Shown here: in pieces, positions 57,972 to 64,000 of the stretch
Layout: each line of letters opens with the position of its first letter
Position numbering within the stretch: position 1 is the first letter of the stretch
Source of the DNA: Struthio camelus
Lineage: Eukaryota; Chordata; Aves; Struthioniformes; Struthionidae
Length of the DNA stretch: 64,000 nucleotides
Direction of reading: 5' to 3'
Assembly: GCF_040807025.1 (NCBI RefSeq)
Contig: NC_090946.1
Span: forward strand, 84,561,141-84,625,140
Translations under genes and position numbers: made by a program
Notes under the pieces: generated by a model
The model's database searches: none
The model's input: only the letters and a program-made list of their open reading frames with translations
Told to the model about the DNA's origin: nothing

Positions 57972-58367
57972 GGCATCCTTTCAGGGTTTTCTTGCCTGCA
58001 TGGTCGCAGTCTTGGGTCCTTTTGGCCAGCCTCTTGTGCTTCCGTAGTCCTGGCTTTGCTGGTCCCTTGCTGTCACAGCTTGTGGCATTTGATTCTTTCT
58101 TAGGCTTCTCCTGAGCCTCTGAGGTGCACGGTTGTGCTGTTGTAGGGCTTTGTGGCCAGCAGGGTCTTATGCATGGGAATCGTTCTTTCTGCCTAGGGCT
58201 TTCCTCTGTGTTTGGGTGTGCTGTTTGTGTGTGTGCATGTTTGTTTGGAGCTGGAGGTGCCTTGCTTGTGGGTTTTAGCGATGGCAGCGTGCAGAGTGGA
58301 GTGGTGATGGGGAGTGGAATGGGGATAGGTCTGCCTTTGGGTGCTGCAGTTTGTGTTGCTTTTGCAC

Positions 58368-59104
58368 ATGCAGAGCAGTGTTGTGGGTACTCAAGGGAGA
58401 CGGAGGAAGACTGAGATGTGCACTAAGGAGGTGAGCTTGTGAGTGCTGTTTGCAGGAGGGTGTCTTGGGCAAGTTCCCTGAACAATGTTTGTTTTGTGTT
58501 TGTAGGTGGGAAGCCATGAGGCAAGTGGGTTGCCTGTGCCTAGGAGGAGCCTGGCCAGGTGAGTGTTGGTCTGCGAGATGGAGCAGAGCATAGTGTGGGG
58601 TTGTTGGTGCTGTGTCTGTTGCCCGGTGCTGTTCTGGTTTTGCAGGTGCGTGGCCGAGGTCAGTGTAGCCTCCTGTAGCCTGACAGTGGGGACAGGTGAG
58701 TGGCGCAGGTAAAGTTGTGGGAGCAAGGGGTGGGTGTGGATGGGCTGTGCTTTTGCAAACATCCCCTCAAGCTGTGGTATTGTCTCTGGTTCTGCAGGTG
58801 TAGGATGCAGTTGTGGCGTGGAGGAGCCGAGTGCTGAGATGGAGGCTGAGCAGGTAAGAGGGGCAGCTTGTCGTTGAGAGCTTTATTCTGTGGTTGGGTG
58901 GTGTCGGGCTGCCTCTCAGTAATGTCTTTTGTTGTGCTTTTTCAGGTGCTGTGGGGGGCTTCTTCCCGGATGGCTGAGGATTTGAGGTGAGTGGCACGGT
59001 GTGCCTTTTGTAGTAGGGCTGTTGGGTGCTGCCTGGCAGAAGAGTAACTTTGTGTTGTTTTTCCCAGGTGCTGTGGGTGTCCTAGTGCTGGGCAGGATGT
59101 CTGA
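58368..59104 (+). CDS. U6 micro-exon gene candidate, 99 codons, frame intact
   Basis: Exons a 58368-58430, b 58506-58558, c 58646-58695, d 58798-58853, e 58946-58986, and f 59068 to TGA at 59102-59104 (donor at 59127). Introns are 75, 87, 102, 92 and 81 bp. As in U3 the acceptor before block a reads gcac, so this must be a first exon if used. The frame is open throughout: MQSSVVGTQGRRRKTEMC..., VGSHEASGLPVPRRSLA, CVAEVSVASCSLTVGT, then d, e and CCGCPSAGQDV. The 32-copy CpG array upstream makes it the best candidate in the window for an autonomously promoted unit. Coding status is inferred. Confidence 0.43.
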
Positions 59105-59744
59105 GTTTGGAACGGACGTGTTTCAGGTGAGCGGAGGGACCGTGTTGTTTTGGAGGGGGGTGTTTTTTGGGGAAGAGGCTGGAGCTGTGTGGCATGCAGG
59201 TGATGGTTTGTGCTCTGTTTTGGCAGGTGGTGAGGGCGAAGGTTTGTGAGTGAAGGAAGGTCAGAGAGGAGGTGCGTGGCATCGAGGCTGGCTCTTGAGG
59301 ATGGACGGTGATGCACGGCAGTGCCCAAGCTAAGTGGAGGGGGTCAAGGGTGTTGGTGTGTCTTGGGCGGTGTGTGGGTGTGTGTGTGTGTGTATGCGTG
59401 TGCTGCCAATCAGTGTCGTGTGGAGGCCTCGTGAGGGTGGGTGCTGTGTGTGAGGTAGAGGGAGAGGTGGGTGTGGTAGTCCGGGCAGCTCCAGCCAGTG
59501 TCTGTGTTGTTGTGTGCTGTGTGGTGTGTGTTGTAGGTGTCCTGTGTTTTGCAGAGGTCTTGATGTTGCCGTTGTCCTGTGTGATGGTGGAGCACGGTGT
59601 AAACTTTGCAGGGCTAGGGTGTTAGGCATCCGCAGGCTATTGAGTGGCCCGAGCGGTCAGCGTTGCGTCGAGGGATGGTGTCTCCTTGTGTGCCGCCCAC
59701 CAAAAGGGTCGGTGTGTTGCGCTGAATTTGCATCGTAGCTGTCT

Positions 59745-60145
59745 GTGGCCGCTCATCTCTGTGGCGATAGTGCTCGCCTTCCGCGGCTGTTCATCTTTGT
59801 GGCGATGCTCCTTGCCTTCTGCGGCCGCTCTTCCTTGCCTTCTGTGGCCGTTCATCTTTGCGGCGATGCTCTTCCTTGCCTTCTGTGGCCGTTCATCTTT
59901 GCGGCAATGCTCTTCCTCGCCTTCCGCGGCTGCTCTTCCTTGTATTCCGTGGCCGTTCATCTTTGTGGCGATGGTCTTCCTTGCCTTCCATGGCTCCTCT
60001 TCCTTGCATTCCATGGCTGTTCATCTTTGCGGCGATGGTCTTCCTTGCCTTCCATGGCTGCTCTTCCTTGCCTTCTGCAGCCATTCATCTTTGTGGCAAT
60101 GCTCTTCCTTGCCTTCCGCGGCTGCTCTTCCTCGCCTTCATGGCA
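59745..60145 (+). repeat. Composite degenerate minisatellite (U7)
   Basis: About 400 bp of alternating 'tgttcatctttgtggcgatg' and 'gctcttccttgccttctg' pieces with eroded CpG, resembling the U5 array. Confidence 0.85.
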
Positions 60146-60535
60146 TGCTTTCAGGGTTTTTTTCCCTGTGTGGTCGTGGTCTTGGGTCTTTCTGGCCAGC
60201 CTCTTGTGCATTGATGGTCCTGGCTTTGCTGGCTGGTTTCTGTCACGGAGCGTGGCGTTTGACTTTCCTGGGCTTCTCCCGAGCCTCTGAGCCGCACAGT
60301 TGTGGCATTGTAGGGCTTTGTGGCCCACAGGGTCCTATGCGTGAGAACTGTTCTTTCTGCCTAGGGCTTTGTTCTGTGTTTGTGTGTGCTGTGTGTGAGC
60401 GTGCCTGTTTGTTTGGGGCTGGAGGTGCGTTGCCTGTGGGTTTTACCAATGGCAGTGTGCAGCATGGAGTGGTGAAGGGGAGTGGAATGGGGATAGGTCT
60501 GCCTTTGGGTGCTGCAGTTTGTGTTGCTTTTGCAG

Positions 60536-61279
60536 ATGCAGAGCAGTGTTGTGGGTGCCTGAGGGAGATGGAGGAAGACCGAGATGTGCACTAAGGAGGT
60601 GAGCTTGTGAGTGCTGTTTGCAGGAGGGTGTCTTGGGCAGCGGTTCCCTGAACAATGTTTGTTTTGTGTTTGTAGGTGGGAAGCCATGAGGCAAGTGGGT
60701 TGCTTGTGCCTAGGAGGAGCCCGGCCAGGTGAGTGTTGGTGTGAGAGATGGAGCAGAGCGTGGAGCGGGGCTGTTGTGTTGTTGGTGCTGTGCCTGTTGC
60801 CCGGTGCTGTTCTGGTTTTGCAGGTGCGTGGCAGAGCTTGGCGTGGCCTCCTGTAGTATGACAGTGGGGAAGGGTAAGTGGCACAGGTAAAAGTGTGGGA
60901 GCGGTGGGTGGGTGTGGACAGGGTGCGGTTTTGCAAACATCCCCTCAAGGTGTGGTGTTTTCTCTGGTTCTGCAGGTGTAGGATGCAGTTGTGGCACGGA
61001 GGAGCCGAGTGCTGAGGCTGAGCAGGTAAGAGGGGGCAGCTTGTCGTTGAGAGCTTTATCATTTGGTTGGGTGGTGTCGGGCTGCCTCTCAGTAATGTCT
61101 TTTGTTGTGCTTTTTGTCAGGTGCTGTGGGGGGCTTCTTCCCGGATGGCTGAGGATTTGAGGTGAGTGGCACAGTGTGCCTTTTGTAGTAGGGCTGTTGG
61201 GTGCTGCCTGGCAGAAGAGTGACTTTGAGTTGTTTTTCCCAGGTGCTGTGGGTGTCCTAGTGCTGGGCAGGATGTCTGA
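60536..61279 (+). pseudogene. U7 micro-exon copy, stop at codon 9 of exon a
   Basis: Blocks a 60536-60598, b 60676-60728, c 60824-60873, d 60976-61025 (50 bp as in U2), e 61121-61161, and f 61243 with TGA at 61277-61279. Splice sites are intact throughout. Exon a has TGA at codon 9; b-f are open and in phase, with CVAELGVASCSMTVGK identical to U2 in block c. The g block lacks the 'gtttgtgagtgaaggaa' stretch found in the other late units (after 'gagggcgaag', about 61415). Confidence 0.45.
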
Positions 61280-61913
61280 GTTTGGAACGGACGTGTTTCA
61301 GGTGAGCGGAGGGACCGTGTTGTTTTGGAGGGGGGTGTTTTTTGGGGAAGAGGCTGGAGCTGTGTGGCATGCAGGTGATGGCTTGTGTTCTGTTTTGGCA
61401 GGTGGTGAGGGCGAAGGAAGGTCAGAGAGGAGGTGCCTGGCATCGAGGCTGGCTCTTGAGGATGGACGGTGACGCACGGCAGTGCCCAAGCTAAGTGGAG
61501 GGGGCCAAGGGTGTTGGTGTGTCTTGGGCAGTGTGTGTGGGTGGGTGGGTGGGTGTGTGTGTGCGTGTGCTGCCAGTCATTGCAGTGTGGAGGCCTCGTG
61601 AGGGTGGGTGCTGTGTGTGAGGTAGAGGGAGAGGTGGGTGTGGTAGTCCGGGCAGCTCCAGCCAGTGTCTGTGTTGTTGTGTGCTGTGTTCTGTGTGTGT
61701 TGTAGGTGTCCTGTGTTTTGCAGAGGTCTTGATGTTGCTCTTGTCCTGTGTGATGGTGGAGCACGGTGTAAACTTTGCAGGGCTAGGGTGTTAGGCATCT
61801 GCAGGCTATTGAGTGGCCTGAGCGCTCAGCGTTGCGTCGAGGGACGGTGTCTCCTTGTGTGCCGCCCACCAAAAGGGTCGGTGTGTTGCGCTGAATTTGC
61901 ATCGTAGCTGTCT

Positions 61914-62290
61914 GTGGCCGCTCATCTCTGTGGCGATAGTGCTCGCCTTCCGTGGCTGTTCATCTTTGTGGCGATGCTCCTTGCCTTCCGCGGCTGCTCT
62001 TCCTTGTATTCCGTGGCCGTTCATCTTTGTGGCGATGGTCTTCCTTGCCTTCCATGGCCGCTCTTCCTTGCCTTCTGCAGCCATTCATCTTTGCGGCGAT
62101 GGTCTTCCTCGTCTTCCATGGCTGCTCTTCCTTGCCTTCGTGGTATCCTTTCAGGGTGGTCTTCCCTGTGTGGTCGTGGTCTTGGGTCTTTCTGGCCAGC
62201 CTCTTGTGCATTGATGGTCCTGGCTTTGCCAGCTGCTTGCCATTATGGGCTTCTCCCGTGCCTGTGAGCTGCAGGGATGTGTTGTTGTAG
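61914..62290 (+). repeat. Array unit U8, truncated
   Basis: Composite minisatellite (61914-62150) and the 'tttcagggtggtcttccctg' joint, after which similarity to the unit fades at about 62,290. No micro-exons a-f follow, so the array ends here. Confidence 0.75.
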
Positions 62291-63092
62291 GGCTTTCTGG
62301 CTGAGAGTGTTGTTTGTGCTGTGATTGTTGTTGTGTCTGTGTGTTTGTGTCTTTGTGGGTGGAGCTGGAGCTGCCTTGCCTGTGGGTGTAGTTGAGGGTG
62401 TGGGCTGTGCTAAGTACTGTATCCATGGGACCTTGTTAGGGTTTCTGTGAGAGTGAAACTGTAAGGCAAAGCGTAGTTTTATTTTTTGTATATTTATTTA
62501 TTGATGGATAGGAATGGTGTTTTTGGTGGGAGCCTGTTCACGGCAGTGCAGCGTTCCCTTTTAAATGGGTGGAAATTGGCTGTGTTAGTAGAGGTGAGGA
62601 AGGGCTGCGGTGGGAGGGTGTGGGTAATTGTGTGGTTGTCGGTTGGGTTTGGTATTGAGTGTATCCAAGTCTGTATGCATGTGTTTGGTTTGTTTTCTGA
62701 TTGTACTTAGCATTTAGAGGTTTTGTTTTAATGGAAACCCCCAGGTGGTTGAATTTTTTTTTTTCCCCCTGACTTTTTTTTCCTGTGGTGTTGTTCACTG
62801 CCTGAGGTGATTTGATCATTGCAAATGTTGCTGTGCAGGTTGGGCCGGGGTTTTTTTTTTTAGGCAGGGTGGTATGTGGAAACGCTTGGTAATGCTGTTT
62901 CTGTGAGTGGTCCTAAAAACTGGTGCTGTTTGCCATGTAGTGCAGGGAGGCAGAGTGCCTGTGGTGGGACTGAGTGGGCAGTTGTGTGGATGTTGGGTGG
63001 TTTTTGGTATGGAATGTGTCTAACCTTGTATGCACCTTTTGTTCTTACAGGCTGTAGTTAGCAAGTAAAATTTTTTCCATTTTTATTTTTTT

Positions 63093-63153
63093 AAAAAAAA
63101 AACCCAGCCGGGGGATTTTTTTTTTTTGCTTCCCCTGGCTGGGTTTTTTTTTT
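63093..63153. repeat. Hairpin-forming inverted repeat (copy 1)
   Basis: An A-run plus 'cccagccgggg' is mirrored by 'cccctggctggg' plus a T-run around a T-rich loop, a stem of about 20 bp with a single mismatch. Conserved in the next 372-bp copy. It could form a cruciform, or a stable RNA hairpin if transcribed. Confidence 0.8.
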
Positions 63154-63464
63154 CCCCGGTCCCGGTCACTCTGCGAGGCGACGATCATCGCCAATGTTGG
63201 TGCGGAGCTGTGGCTCGGGGCCGGGGTTTTCTAGGCAGGGTGGTATTTGGAAGTGCTCGGTAATGTTGTTACCGAGAGTTGTCCCAAAAAACTGCAGGTG
63301 TTTCCTTGTAAGTGCAGGGAGGCAGAGTGCCTGTGGTGGGACTGAGTGGGCAGTTGTGTGGATGTTGGGTGGTTTTTGGTATGGAATGTGTCTAACCTTG
63401 TATGCACCTTTTGTTCTTACAGGCTGTAGTTAGCAAGTAAAATTTTTTCCATTTTTATTTTTTT

Positions 63465-63524
63465 AAAAAAAAACCCCAGCCGGGGGATTTTTTTTTTTGC
63501 TTCCCCTGGCTGGGTTTTTTTTTT
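63465..63524. repeat. Hairpin-forming inverted repeat (copy 2)
   Basis: Same stem as the copy at 63093, with one base shifted from the A-run to the C-run (aaaccccagcc). Retention of the stem in both young copies partly reflects recent duplication. Confidence 0.8.
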
Positions 63525-63866
63525 CCCCGGTCCCGGTCACTCTGCGAGGCGACGATCATCGCCAATGTTGGTGCGGAGCTGTGGCTCGGGGCCGGGGTTT
63601 TCTAGGCAGGGTGGTATTTGGAAGCGCTCGGTAATGTTGTTACCGAGAGTTGTCCCAAAAAACTGCAGGTGTTTCCTTGTAAGTGCAGGGAGGCAGAGTG
63701 TATGCTGCTGGATGGGTGTAGCATTGGTGTGATTGTAGAGAAGGTTGGTGACGAGTGTGTGCAGCTGCTGTGGATGGTGGGCTGGTATGTTATGTTGTCG
63801 GGGTGGTTTTGTTTAGTGTTTTGTAACTGACATGTCTTTCCCCCCTCCCTTTTTTTTTTTTGGCAG

Positions 63867-64000
63867 GTGCAGAAGCAGCTGTCATGTGGTGTGGAGATGA
63901 GCATGCTTATGTAGTGAGGAATGAAGGTGGAGGTGTTTCTGATGCTGTTGGAATAAGGAGATTGTTGTGGGTTTTTTTTTCTTTTTGGAGCAATAAAGAT
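63867..64000 (+). other. Candidate terminal exon with poly(A) signal
   Basis: A long pyrimidine tract (ccccctccct, T run) and TGGCAG end at 63866. The following block begins GTG like nearly all array exons, reads VQKQLSCGVEMSMLM, then TAG. AATAAA lies at 63992-63997, just before the window ends, so the cleavage site is not visible. It would serve as the 3' end for + strand transcription through 46-64 kb. I saw no other AATAAA between 46.9 and 63.9 kb. Confidence 0.4.
63992..63997 (+). promoter_or_regulatory. AATAAA poly(A) signal
   Basis: Canonical hexamer in 'tttggagcaataaagat', 126 bp after the acceptor of the candidate terminal exon. The downstream GU/U-rich element lies beyond the window. 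Confidence 0.5.

Larger units (their letters stand above)
57108..59744 (+). repeat. Array unit U6 (2.64 kb)
   Basis: Same subtype as U3. Its extra length relative to U3 is almost entirely the 22 additional 27-bp copies (594 bp). Confidence 0.87.
59745..61913 (+). repeat. Array unit U7 (2.17 kb)
   Basis: The last full unit. Leader and exon a resemble U5, while exons c and d resemble U2, so it is a mosaic. Confidence 0.85.
62560..63720 (+). repeat. ~372-bp tandem repeat, two close copies plus diverged and partial copies
   Basis: 'tgcagggaggcagagtg' occurs at 62941, 63313 and 63684, 372 and 371 bp apart. 'ggctgtagttagcaagtaaa' occurs at 63051 and 63423. An older copy (62,600-62,850) shares 'ttgggccgggg' and the T-rich core but is much diverged. 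Each young copy has an acceptor-like 'ttgttcttacag', and two copies have a donor-like CTT|GTAAGT before 'gcaggg'. Confidence 0.88.

Noticed and set aside
56984..58114. Frames of about 320-340 codons on both strands over the 27-bp array (for example PPQKTSEER repeats)
   Set aside because: A 27-bp perfect repeat with no stop word keeps most frames open on both strands. The frames have no start context, splice support or variation expected of a protein.
46300..62300. Identity with the chicken Z-linked MHM 2.2-kb BamHI repeat
   Set aside because: The unit length is similar, but I saw no GGATCC recurring once per unit, and the micro-exon structure is not something I know from MHM. Direct alignment would settle it.
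1..64000. tRNA, rRNA, snRNA or snoRNA genes
   Set aside because: No clover-leaf boxes, rRNA segments or paired C/D or H/ACA boxes with supporting structure were seen by eye. A covariance-model scan was not possible.

Overview
The window is nuclear DNA from a vertebrate, most likely a bird or other sauropsid. That reading rests on short GT-AG introns, CpG-dense GC-rich blocks, a degraded retroviral pol fragment, dense tandem repeats over more than 80% of the length, and no recognisable Alu, L1 or bacterial genes. The species cannot be named from the sequence.

Layout. 0-2 kb is AT-richer DNA with a broken endogenous retrovirus pol piece. 2-5.8 kb holds one exon-like block, a pyrimidine tract and no convincing gene. 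5.8-6.6 kb carries decayed monomers of a satellite that reappears later. 6.8-8.34 kb is a CpG island joined to fourteen 61-bp repeats. Each 61-bp repeat carries an ACTAC...TCCCGGCATG element (ZNF143/THAP11 type), two ETS cores and a YY1-like site. 9.5-45.4 kb is one satellite domain: decayed ~81-bp monomers at both edges and a homogenised core at about 12.96-43.6 kb. In the core, monomers are organised into ~245-bp trimers, then 2,109- and 3,237-bp blocks, then two tandem copies of an 8,583-bp block.

45.86-64.0 kb is the most interesting part. A TATA/GC-box promoter-like stretch at 45.86-45.95 kb is followed by eight head-to-tail units of about 1.4-2.7 kb on the + strand. Six of them contain the same set of tiny exon-like blocks (63, 53, 50, 50/56, 41 and 58/59 bp) separated by 75-102-bp GT-AG introns with strong donors and acceptors. 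The reading frame passes through the junctions in phase, and length differences inside exons d and e are 6 bp. Units U2, U3 and U6 each keep an ATG-to-stop frame of 97, 99 and 99 codons. They are also exactly the units with a homogeneous, CpG-dense GGCGGCCGC minisatellite about 400 bp upstream of the ATG. U1, U4, U5 and U7 are broken. A related four-exon frame of 106 codons (U0) lies just behind the promoter. A last exon with AATAAA closes the array at 63.99 kb.

I read 46-64 kb as a candidate undescribed, tandemly amplified micro-exon gene family (coding or recently decayed) embedded in minisatellites. The splice sites and frames are seen in the sequence. Expression, coding status and function are inference. 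No protein family was recognised.
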